A stretch of DNA of 26,845 bases, taken from CAZBLP01 sp964492825. GTDB taxonomy: Bacteria; DYJV01. A program made the translations under genes and the position numbers. Positions 7,883 through 15,254 of the stretch are shown piece by piece (within the stretch, counting starts at the first letter, position 1; each line of letters starts with the position of its first letter). The notes under the pieces are model-generated. The model worked only from the letters and a program-made list of their open reading frames with translations. It was not told the DNA's origin and made no database searches. The DNA is taken from assembly GCA_964492825.1 (NCBI GenBank), contig CAZBLP010000029.1, positions 1-26,845 of the forward strand, read 5' to 3'.

Positions 7883-9133
7883 ATGAGCAAGATAATTACT
7901 ATTGCCCAACAAGCTAAAAAAGCAAGCTACAAAATTGCAAAAGCTACTACTAATGAAAAAAATAGAGCATTAAAATTAATTGCAGAATATCTAAATAATA
8001 AAAGAGATTTCATAAAAAATGAAAATCAAAAAGACCTTGAAAATGCTAAAAATGCCGGTTTATCTTCAGCAATGATTGACAGATTGACTCTTTCTGATAA
8101 AATTATAGACTCAATGATTTCAGGTGTAAATGATATTATCAATCTCTCTGATCCTGTTGGAGAAGTTGTAAAAATGTGGAAAAGACCAAATGGCCTTGAA
8201 GTAGGTAAAAAAAGAATTCCTCTTGGAGTGATTTGTATGATTTTCGAATCAAGGCCTAATGTTGTAGTTGATGCAGGAGCATTATGCTTAAAATCTGGTA
8301 ATGCTGTTCTGCTTAGAGGTGGCAAGGAAGCTTTTTATTCTAATAAGGCACTTGCCGATGTTATACATGAAGCCCTTTCATTTACAGATATTCCAAAAGA
8401 AACAGTACAGGTTTTTCCAACTACTGACAGAAGCGCAATTGATGAAATTTTAAAACTTGATAAATATATTGATCTTATTATTCCAAGGGGTAAAGAAGGT
8501 TTGATTAGAAAAGTAGTTGAGAACTCTACTATTCCCGTTATAAAGCATTACAAAGGAGTTTGTCACATCTATGTTGATAAAAATTATGGTGAATATAAAA
8601 AAGCCTCTGATATTATAATTAATTCAAAAGCTCAAAGACCCGGAGTATGTAATGCCCTTGAGACTCTTTTAATCAACGAAGAAATTGCTGAAAATTTTCT
8701 TCCTAAAATAGTTAATGATTTGAAAAATGCTGGTGTTGAAGTCAGAGGATGCAATAAATGCAGGGCAATTGAAAGCAGTATTAAGCAAGCAACTAATGAA
8801 GATTGGGATACAGAATATTTAGATTTAATAATTTCTATTAAAATCGTTTCTGATATTAATGATGCTATTGACCATATTCAGACTTACGGCTCTGACCATA
8901 CTGATTCAATTATTACGGAAAATTATGAAAATGCTCTGAGATTTATAGAGGAAGTTAATTCAAGTGCTGTATTTGTAAATGCTTCAACTCGATTTAATGA
9001 TGGCGGTGAGCTTGGACTTGGTGCTGAAATAGGCATAAGCACAACAAAACTTCATGCTTTTGGGCCAATGGGATTGGAAGAGCTTACAACAACAAAATTT
9101 ATTATTTTCGGGAAAGGACACATTAGGAATTAA
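7883..9133 (+). CDS. proA: Glutamate-5-semialdehyde dehydrogenase (gamma-glutamyl phosphate reductase)
   Basis: Second enzyme of proline synthesis: NADPH-dependent reduction of gamma-glutamyl phosphate to glutamate semialdehyde, in the cytosol. At 416 residues it has normal length for ProA of the aldehyde dehydrogenase superfamily. Diagnostic stretches are PLGVICMIFESRPNVVVDA, the catalytic Cys256 in RPGVCNALET, and SSAVFVNASTRFNDGGELGLGAEIGIST near the C-terminus. An AGGGAGG ribosome binding site precedes the ATG, and proB ends 13 nt upstream. The stop TAA shares the palindrome TTAA with the stop of the convergent nadD, so there is no intergenic space between the two genes. Confidence 0.97.
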   Translation: MSKIITIAQQAKKASYKIAKATTNEKNRALKLIAEYLNNKRDFIKNENQKDLENAKNAGLSSAMIDRLTLSDKIIDSMISGVNDIINLSDPVGEVVKMWKRPNGLEVGKKRIPLGVICMIFESRPNVVVDAGALCLKSGNAVLLRGGKEAFYSNKALADVIHEALSFTDIPKETVQVFPTTDRSAIDEILKLDKYIDLIIPRGKEGLIRKVVENSTIPVIKHYKGVCHIYVDKNYGEYKKASDIIINSKAQRPGVCNALETLLINEEIAENFLPKIVNDLKNAGVEVRGCNKCRAIESSIKQATNEDWDTEYLDLIISIKIVSDINDAIDHIQTYGSDHTDSIITENYENALRFIEEVNSSAVFVNASTRFNDGGELGLGAEIGISTTKLHAFGPMGLEELTTTKFIIFGKGHIRN

Positions 9134-9771
9134 ACATCAAATTGGTGTTCTGATGTATAAAGTTTTTTTTGGTAAATATAGCTTATACATTTTTCAGGTA
9201 AAAAATAGTTTATGGATAAATTTTGACTAATATATTTTCTGATTTTCGATGAAGAGATATATAACCTTGTAACACTTTGAAAATACACCTTTCTATCGTT
9301 TTTATTAATAAAATAATCTTTTTTACTTTTATATCCCAGCTTTTTCATAAAAGATTCATTACAATGAAATTCTTCCCTTGTCATAACTATTATATCAATA
9401 ATATTTAAAATTTCGCTAAATTTGTACCATGTATCAATTTCATTAAAAGCATCGCTTCCTAAAATAAAAAACAGATTGTCATTTTGAAATTTTTTTTTGA
9501 AATATTTAATTGTATCTAAAGAATAAGACGGTTTTTTTCTTTTGAGCTCTATATTTGACAATTTAAAAAAAGGATTGCCTTTTAAAGCTAATTTTAATAT
9601 TTTATACCGTTCTTTTGCTGAAATAACATTTTCCTTTAATTTGTGAGGTGGAATTTTGGCAAGAACAAAATATACAATATCAAGATTAAATTTTTCCCTA
9701 ACATCTTCAACTGTTCTTAAATGCCCGAAATGCACGGGATTAAATGTTCCACCAAAAATACCTATATTCAA
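9130..9771 (-). CDS. nadD: Nicotinate-nucleotide adenylyltransferase, TTG start
   Basis: NadD joins ATP and nicotinate mononucleotide to make deamido-NAD, a late step of NAD synthesis. The nucleotidyltransferase N-terminus GIFGGTFNPVHFGH is at residues 4-17 from the chosen start, and the ISSSKIR motif is near the C-terminus. I place the start at a TTG (9769-9771), which gives 213 residues, normal for NadD, with GGAGAGG eight bases before it. The longer in-frame ORF from an ATG at 9849 would add 26 residues that do not fit the family and that are translated from a terminator-like hairpin (9802-9836). The gene lies after asd on the same strand, separated by that hairpin, so it may depend on read-through or a local promoter. 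Its stop overlaps that of the convergent proA. Confidence 0.93.
   Translation of the reverse strand: MNIGIFGGTFNPVHFGHLRTVEDVREKFNLDIVYFVLAKIPPHKLKENVISAKERYKILKLALKGNPFFKLSNIELKRKKPSYSLDTIKYFKKKFQNDNLFFILGSDAFNEIDTWYKFSEILNIIDIIVMTREEFHCNESFMKKLGYKSKKDYFINKNDRKVYFQSVTRLYISSSKIRKYISQNLSINYFLPEKCISYIYQKKLYTSEHQFDV
9134..9170 (+). terminator. Possible proA terminator inside the 3' end of nadD
   Basis: ACATCA (9134-9139) pairs with TGATGT (9151-9156) around an 11-nt loop, and a run of eight T follows at 9163-9170. It starts on the base after the proA stop. The stem is short and six bases separate it from the T run, so it is a weak candidate. The bases also code for the last residues of NadD on the other strand. 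Confidence 0.35.
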
Positions 9772-9801
9772 AAAATAAATCCTCTCCAAATATTGTAAAG
9801 A

Positions 9802-9836
9802 AACAGGGATTCTGATTTTAATACAAAATCCCTGTT
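9802..9836 (-). terminator. Hairpin between asd and nadD, probable intrinsic terminator
   Basis: A perfect 10-bp inverted repeat, AACAGGGATT (9802-9811) and AATCCCTGTT (9827-9836), with a 15-nt loop. Read on the minus strand the stem is followed by TCTTTA, a short U-rich tail. It lies about 40 nt after the asd stop and before the nadD ribosome binding site, so it probably ends or attenuates the long upstream transcript. Confidence 0.6.
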
Positions 9837-9874
9837 CCAACTCGTGCAAAGCTACATTGAAAGTTTCATATTTT

Positions 9875-10891
9875 TTACATATATTCTTTAACTAATACTT
9901 CAGCAATCTGAACTGCATTTAAAGCAGCTCCTTTTCTCACATTATCAGCAACAACCCACATATTAATACCGTTTTCAATTGAAAAATCTTCCCTTATTCT
10001 GCCAACATAAACTGGATCTGTGCCTGCTGCATTAACAGGCAATGGATAAACATTTTCCCCGACATTATCAACTAACACCACTCCAGGAGCAGTTTTCATC
10101 AACTCCATCACATCTTCTGCTGAAATTTTCTGCTCTGTTTCAATATTAACAGATTCTGAATGACTGTAAAAAACAGGAACTCTGACTGTTGTAGCAGTTA
10201 CCTGAATTGAATCATCACCCATAATCTTTTTTGTTTCATTAACCATTTTCATCTCTTCTTTGGTATAACCGGTATCTAAAAAAACATCTATATGCGGAAG
10301 GCAGTTAAAAGCTATTTGATGAGGATAAACTTTGGTAATTATCTCTTTTTGATTAAAAATAGCCATTGTCTGACTTGCAAGCTCTTCTATAGCTTTATGT
10401 CCGCTTCCTGAAACTGCCTGATAAGTTGATACAACTATTCTTTTAATTTTAACTTTATCATGTATAGGCTTTAAAGGTACAACCATTTGTATAGTGGAAC
10501 AATTGGGATTGGCTATTATGTTTCTATTTTTATAATCTTTTATATCATAAGAATTAACCTCAGGAACAACAAGAGGAATATCTGGTTCCATTCTCCATGC
10601 ACTGCTGTTGTCAATAACCACCGTACCATATTCTGCTGCAATAGGTGCAAATTCTTTGCTAATTGCACCGCCTGCTGAAAAAAGTGCAACTTCCACACCT
10701 TTAAATGATTCCTTCGTAAGCTTTTCCACTTTTACTTTCTCTCCTTTAAACTCAACAACTTTTCCTTCTGATCTTTCTGATGCAAGCAATTTTATGTTTT
10801 TTACAGGAAAATCCCTTTCTTCTAAAATTTCCCTCATTGTTTTGCCTACTTCACCTGTTGCTCCCACAACAGCCACATTATACTCTCTCAT
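9875..10891 (-). CDS. asd: Aspartate-semialdehyde dehydrogenase
   Basis: NADPH-dependent reduction of aspartyl phosphate to aspartate semialdehyde, the branch point to lysine/diaminopimelate, threonine and methionine. From the chosen ATG the protein has 338 residues. The dinucleotide-binding motif VVGATGEVG is at about 8-16, the catalytic Cys131 is in NPNCSTIQ, and the SGSGHKAIEEL and VPVFYSHSE stretches follow, all as in the 330-340 residue Asd type. The start is set at 10891 because GGAGG lies six bases upstream of that ATG; a longer reading from a TTG at 10903 would begin inside the ribosome binding site. The gene lies 65 nt after the GNAT gene and before nadD. The terminator-like hairpin past its stop marks it as the probable end of the main transcript. 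Confidence 0.96.
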   Translation of the reverse strand: MREYNVAVVGATGEVGKTMREILEERDFPVKNIKLLASERSEGKVVEFKGEKVKVEKLTKESFKGVEVALFSAGGAISKEFAPIAAEYGTVVIDNSSAWRMEPDIPLVVPEVNSYDIKDYKNRNIIANPNCSTIQMVVPLKPIHDKVKIKRIVVSTYQAVSGSGHKAIEELASQTMAIFNQKEIITKVYPHQIAFNCLPHIDVFLDTGYTKEEMKMVNETKKIMGDDSIQVTATTVRVPVFYSHSESVNIETEQKISAEDVMELMKTAPGVVLVDNVGENVYPLPVNAAGTDPVYVGRIREDFSIENGINMWVVADNVRKGAALNAVQIAEVLVKEYM

Positions 10892-10956
10892 ATTTTCCTC
10901 CAATTATTTTTATTACTTCAAATAATTTTAGTCTATTGAACAAAAAATTTCTTTTT

Positions 10957-11409
10957 TTAAATCTCTTTCATCATTGCAACTTCGTCACAATTTGGAAACT
11001 TAGGACAATTTACACATTCTGCCCAAACTTTATGGGGTAAACTCTTTTTGTCAATTATGAAAAATCCCTGTTTTTTAAAAAAATCAATCTGATACGTTAA
11101 CACAAAAATTTTTTTAAGCTTTAATTTATCAGCATCTTCTATACATGCATCAGATAAAATTTTACCATAACCTTTTCTTAAAAATTCCTCTTTTACACAA
11201 ATCGACCTTATTTCTCCCAAATCTTCCCAGCAAACATGGAGAGCAGCTATTCCTATTATCTGAGAACCTGTTTCCAATATTTTAAAATCTCTGATATTAT
11301 CATAAATATTGCTCATGGTTCTTAAAAGAAGCAATCCCCTGTCACTATAGAACTTTAATAGTTCATAAATATCTTTTGCATCATAAACATTAGCCGGTCT
11401 TAAGTTCAT
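10957..11409 (-). CDS. GNAT N-acetyltransferase, short ArgA-like (possible N-acetylglutamate synthase)
   Basis: A 150-residue GCN5-type acetyltransferase. The acetyl-CoA binding motif RKGYGK is at 78-83, preceded by the beta strand with LGEIRSICV, and a VLTYQIDFFKKQGF segment follows. The C-terminus carries LPHKVWAECVNCPKFPNCDE with Cys132, Cys135 and Cys141. I recall this ending from the short ArgA-type group (COG1246) of Deltaproteobacteria and relatives, in which the GNAT domain stands alone without the amino-acid kinase domain of classical ArgA. If so it would acetylate glutamate for arginine synthesis; the substrate is not proven by sequence. The start overlaps the end of recN by 20 nt, with AGGA seven bases before the ATG. 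No arg genes are in the window. Confidence 0.8.
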   Translation of the reverse strand: MNLRPANVYDAKDIYELLKFYSDRGLLLLRTMSNIYDNIRDFKILETGSQIIGIAALHVCWEDLGEIRSICVKEEFLRKGYGKILSDACIEDADKLKLKKIFVLTYQIDFFKKQGFFIIDKKSLPHKVWAECVNCPKFPNCDEVAMMKEI

Positions 11410-13033
11410 AACCTCTTCCTGCTTCTATTAATTCTTTTGCATTTTCCATAGATTTATTTGTAATATTATCACCTGAAATCATTCTTGCTATTTCCAAAAT
11501 TTTTTCATCTGTTTCAAGTTTTTTAATTTTACTTACAGCTTTATTATTTTCAATGTTTTTTTCAATTTTATAATGAGAATCTGAAAAAGCAGCTACTTGA
11601 GGGAGATGAGTAATCGCAAATACTTGATGATTTTTAGAAACCTCTTTCAATTTTTTGCCAATTGCAAACGCAACTTCACCTCCTGTCCCACTGTCAACCT
11701 CATCAAAAATTAAAACAGGAATCTGCAGATAATCACTTAAAACAGTTTTCAATGCAAGCATAATTCTTGAAAGCTCTCCGCCTGAGACTATTTTATTTAA
11801 AGGTTTTAGCGGTTCTCCAACATTTGTTGTTATTAAATATTCAATTTCATCTATACCATTTTCAGAAAAATTTTCTAATTTATTAAATAAAATTTTAAAT
11901 TCAACTTTTGTCATTTTTAAATCTTCAAGATGTTCTTTTACTTCTCTTTCCAACTTTACAGAAGCTTCCTTTCTTTTCTCTGAAAGAATTTCAGCTTTGT
12001 TTTTTAATTTTTCAAATATTTTAACCTGCTCTTTTTGCAACTTTTCAATATCAAAATAAATATTCCCAAAATTTGCAACCTCAACTTTCAAATCATCCCT
12101 TAATTTAATCAATTCAGAAATGCAACTTTTATTAAACCTTTTTTTTAATCTGTTGATTAAATTTTGCCTTTCATAAAGTGCATCCAAAGAAACTTCGTTT
12201 TCACTACACTCTCCCATTTCTGACAAAATTAATTTTTCAACCTCCCCCAAATTAATTTCTATTTCTGATAACAATTTAGAAACTTCTTTAAATCCCGGTT
12301 TTAATTCAGAAATATTTAAAAAATCTCTTTTTATCTCAGCGATTTTTTTAATAATAGAATTATCATTATCAATAACCTCATAGTAACTTCTATTTAAAAT
12401 ATATTTTATTTTTTCATAATTTTCAGCTAATTCTATATTCCGCTTCAATAGCTCTTCTTCGTCAATATCATTTAATGACGCTTTTTCAAGGATTTTTAAA
12501 TCTTCAATTATATCTTGTTTTTTGCTGTTTATTTCCTCTTCTTTTTTTATAAAATTTTTTAATTTTTTATTTATATTTCTATAATTTTTCAAAACTTCTC
12601 TATAATTACTTAAATACATTTCCAAATTCCCGAATATATCTATAAATTTTAGCTGTTCAGATTTGTTAAACAAAATCTGATTCTGGTTTTGTCCTGAAAA
12701 TTCAATAAAATTTTTCGCCAACTCTTTTAATTCATTAATAGATGCAAATCTGCCGTTAATATAAACTTTACCTCTTCCCTCTTTAATAATTTCTCTTCTA
12801 ATGACAATATCTTCTTCATTGCTCCAAATGAGAGCTTCCACTTCAGCAAAATCAGCTCCTGTCCTGATAATCTCATTGGGAGATAATTTTTTCCCTAAAA
12901 GCAATAAAATGGAATTGAGAAAAACAGACTTTCCAGCACCTGTTTCACCTGTTATAATATTTAAACCTTTGTCAAAATCTATTTCAATATTGTCAATTAT
13001 TGAAATATTTTTAATTCTAATTGAAGATAACAT
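11390..13033 (-). CDS. recN: DNA repair protein RecN
   Basis: SMC-like ATPase acting in repair of double-strand breaks. From the chosen start the protein has 547 residues, within the RecN range. Walker A GETGAGKS is at 29-36. A long charged coiled-coil region covers about 150-370. The ABC-type signature VSGGELSR is near 413-420, followed by Walker B LIFDEVDSGTGGEVA near 440 and an ITHLPQVAAFSD segment. The start at 13033 is chosen because its ATG shares one base with the nadK stop (TAATG) and gives the family N-terminus MLSSIRIKN; an ATG five codons upstream inside nadK is possible but less likely. The 3' end overlaps the GNAT gene by 20 nt. Classic LexA boxes were not found near it. Confidence 0.95.
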   Translation of the reverse strand: MLSSIRIKNISIIDNIEIDFDKGLNIITGETGAGKSVFLNSILLLLGKKLSPNEIIRTGADFAEVEALIWSNEEDIVIRREIIKEGRGKVYINGRFASINELKELAKNFIEFSGQNQNQILFNKSEQLKFIDIFGNLEMYLSNYREVLKNYRNINKKLKNFIKKEEEINSKKQDIIEDLKILEKASLNDIDEEELLKRNIELAENYEKIKYILNRSYYEVIDNDNSIIKKIAEIKRDFLNISELKPGFKEVSKLLSEIEINLGEVEKLILSEMGECSENEVSLDALYERQNLINRLKKRFNKSCISELIKLRDDLKVEVANFGNIYFDIEKLQKEQVKIFEKLKNKAEILSEKRKEASVKLEREVKEHLEDLKMTKVEFKILFNKLENFSENGIDEIEYLITTNVGEPLKPLNKIVSGGELSRIMLALKTVLSDYLQIPVLIFDEVDSGTGGEVAFAIGKKLKEVSKNHQVFAITHLPQVAAFSDSHYKIEKNIENNKAVSKIKKLETDEKILEIARMISGDNITNKSMENAKELIEAGRGYELKTG

Positions 13034-13899
13034 TAAAAAATTCCCCATTTGAGCTTATTTCGTAGTAATTCAAAATAATCCTTTTTGGGGTGTTTCAAAA
13101 TATATGTCTTTTTATCAGATTTTTGGATTTTAATAATATCATCATTTTTAACAGGAATACCAATTTGACCGTCCAGAGTAACCAAAACATCACTGTCGTG
13201 GGAGTTAACCATTACTTCAATAGTGTCATCACCTGAAACAACAATTGGCCTGTGTGTGAGTGTATGAGGGCAAATAGGTGTAATAATAATGGAATTAAGA
13301 TCTGGATAAACTATAGGACCACCTGCAGATAAGGAATAAGCAGTAGAGCCTGTTGGTGTTGCTATAATAAGACCATCAGACCTGTATGTTGTAAGATATT
13401 TACTGTTTATTGAAGTTCTAATATTGATAATTCTTGCCAACGCTCCTTTATTAATTACAACATCATTTAATACAGTATATTCGTTCATTTTTTTGTTATT
13501 CCTGAAAATCTCTGTTTTTAACATCATCCTCTTATCAATAATGCAATTACCTGCAAAAATAGTATCTAAAGTAGAATATATCTCCTCTAACTTAACCTCA
13601 GTTAAAAAACCGAGGCTTCCCAGGTTAATTCCTATTAATGGTATGTCCCTTCCAATAATAAGCCTTGCAACTGACAGAAATGTGCCATCTCCGCCTAATA
13701 CAAGGGCAAGGTCACACATTCTTGATATTTCCAACCTTGTACATTTTGATAAATTCAAAATTTCTGACACTTCATTTTCAGCTAATACTTCAATATCTCT
13801 ATCCAATAGCCATTTTGATATGTTTACACCTATATTGACTGCATTTTCATGACCATGTTTAATAAAAATACCTATTTTCCCGTAACCTTTTGATGCCAT
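13033..13899 (-). CDS. nadK: NAD kinase
   Basis: Phosphorylates NAD to NADP in the cytosol. From the chosen start the protein has 288 residues. The GGDGT motif is at 69-73 in LALVLGGDGTFLS, and the NADK landmarks LGSLGFLTEV, VLNDVVINKG, RSDGLIIATPTGSTAYSLSAGGPIV and TLTHRPIVVSG follow in order. An ATG at 13899 with AAGGA seven bases upstream is preferred to the ATG at 13914, which has no ribosome binding site. Upstream, miaB ends at 13926; downstream, the stop shares a base with the recN ATG. NadK and RecN are neighbours in many bacteria, which supports both calls. An ND pair stands where many NAD kinases have NE, a tolerated variation. Confidence 0.96.
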   Translation of the reverse strand: MASKGYGKIGIFIKHGHENAVNIGVNISKWLLDRDIEVLAENEVSEILNLSKCTRLEISRMCDLALVLGGDGTFLSVARLIIGRDIPLIGINLGSLGFLTEVKLEEIYSTLDTIFAGNCIIDKRMMLKTEIFRNNKKMNEYTVLNDVVINKGALARIINIRTSINSKYLTTYRSDGLIIATPTGSTAYSLSAGGPIVYPDLNSIIITPICPHTLTHRPIVVSGDDTIEVMVNSHDSDVLVTLDGQIGIPVKNDDIIKIQKSDKKTYILKHPKKDYFELLRNKLKWGIF

Positions 13900-13925
13900 C
13901 CTAATTTCCTTCATTTAAAACAATT

Positions 13926-15239
13926 TTAATTATCAACAATTTCTCCTTTTAAAGAGTTCTGATATGCTTTTAAAATTTTCACTTTTAAAAAGGAACCTAT
14001 TAAACTTCTATCACCCTGGAAATTAACTGTTCTGTTATCTTCTGATCTGCCGGTTAATTCATTGCTATTTTTTTTACTTATTCCGTCAGCTAATATTGTA
14101 AAAATTTTTCCTTCAGAGCTTTTATTAAATTCCAAAGTTATTTTTTTCTGAATATCCTGTAATATTTTCAATCTTTTCTTTTTTATCTGTTCATCTACAT
14201 TATCAACATCTGAATATTTTGAAAAAGGTCTTGGAGAATATTTAAATGAAAAAGATGATATATATCTAACTTTCTTAATCACTTCAAGTGTTTCGAAAAA
14301 ATCGTAGTCTTCCTCAAAAGGAAAGCCTACAATAATATCTGTTGTAAATTGAATTTCTGGAATTTTGGATTTTAATCTTTCAATTTTATCCAAATACTCC
14401 TTCTTTGTATACTTCCTGTTCATTAACTTTAAAATTTTATCTGAACCTGATTGAAGAGGCAGGTGTATCTGCTTGCACACTTTTTTTAAATCAGCAATTG
14501 CATCAATTAATTCATTGCTAAAATCTTTTGGATGCGATGTCGTAAACCTGATTCTTTCTATTCCGTTAATTTCATGCAATTTATATAACAGTTCCGGGAA
14601 AGAAAGCTCATTTTTATCTTTTTTGCCATATGAATTCACATTTTGTCCTAACAAAGTTATCTCTTTTACTCCTTTTTCTGCCAAATATTCAACTTCCCTA
14701 CAAATATCTTCGCTTTTTCTACTGTATTCCTTGCCTCTTACAAATGGAACAATACAATATGTACAAAAATTTTCGCATCCCTGCATAATTGTAACATATG
14801 CCTTAAAACCGTAATTATCATAAGGCTCTGTAAAAATATTTATAGAATTTATTTTATCATAAAATGAAGTTATGGAAATCTTTTTCCTGTTTTTTATAAA
14901 ATCTTCTATTGTGTCAGGTATTCTATCAATATTATGAGTACCTACGACAAAATCAATATACTGACTTTTTTCCAATAATTTTTCACCATGCTCCTGAGCA
15001 ACACACCCAATCACTCCTATAATTTTGCCTTGCCTGCCAATTCTTCCAGCTTCGCTAAAAACTTTGTGCTCAGGTTTCTCTCTAACACAACAGGTATTTA
15101 AAATAACTATATCAGCATTTGAAACATTTTGCTCATAGATAAAATTATCCCTTTTTAAAAGAATTTTTTTTAACTGAATGGAATCATTTTCATTCATTTG
15201 ACAACCAAATGTAATTATATGAAATTTATAATTTTTCAT
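13926..15239 (-). CDS. miaB: tRNA-2-methylthio-N6-dimethylallyladenosine synthase MiaB
   Basis: Radical SAM methylthiotransferase that adds a methylthio group to i6A37 in tRNAs reading UNN codons. The 437 residues show the three-domain plan. The N-terminal MTTase domain has cluster cysteines Cys13, Cys50 and Cys79. The radical SAM core has Cys155, Cys159 and Cys162 in GCENFCTYC. A C-terminal TRAM domain lies at about 375-437. The FTTSHPKDF, LPLQSGSDKILKLMNRKYT and TTDIIVGFP stretches favour MiaB over RimO or MtaB. The start is the ATG at 15239; a TTG one codon earlier is possible, and no strong ribosome binding site is seen. It begins 15 nt after the ptsI stop. The partner MiaA is not in the window. 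Confidence 0.95.
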   Translation of the reverse strand: MKNYKFHIITFGCQMNENDSIQLKKILLKRDNFIYEQNVSNADIVILNTCCVREKPEHKVFSEAGRIGRQGKIIGVIGCVAQEHGEKLLEKSQYIDFVVGTHNIDRIPDTIEDFIKNRKKISITSFYDKINSINIFTEPYDNYGFKAYVTIMQGCENFCTYCIVPFVRGKEYSRKSEDICREVEYLAEKGVKEITLLGQNVNSYGKKDKNELSFPELLYKLHEINGIERIRFTTSHPKDFSNELIDAIADLKKVCKQIHLPLQSGSDKILKLMNRKYTKKEYLDKIERLKSKIPEIQFTTDIIVGFPFEEDYDFFETLEVIKKVRYISSFSFKYSPRPFSKYSDVDNVDEQIKKKRLKILQDIQKKITLEFNKSSEGKIFTILADGISKKNSNELTGRSEDNRTVNFQGDRSLIGSFLKVKILKAYQNSLKGEIVDN

Positions 15240-15254
15240 CAATATTATTAAAAC

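Noticed and set aside
13596..13615. Hairpin CCTCAGTT / AACCGAGG with an A-rich loop
   Set aside because: Inside nadK, encoding the conserved GSLGFLTEV region; one mismatch; no sign of a regulatory role.
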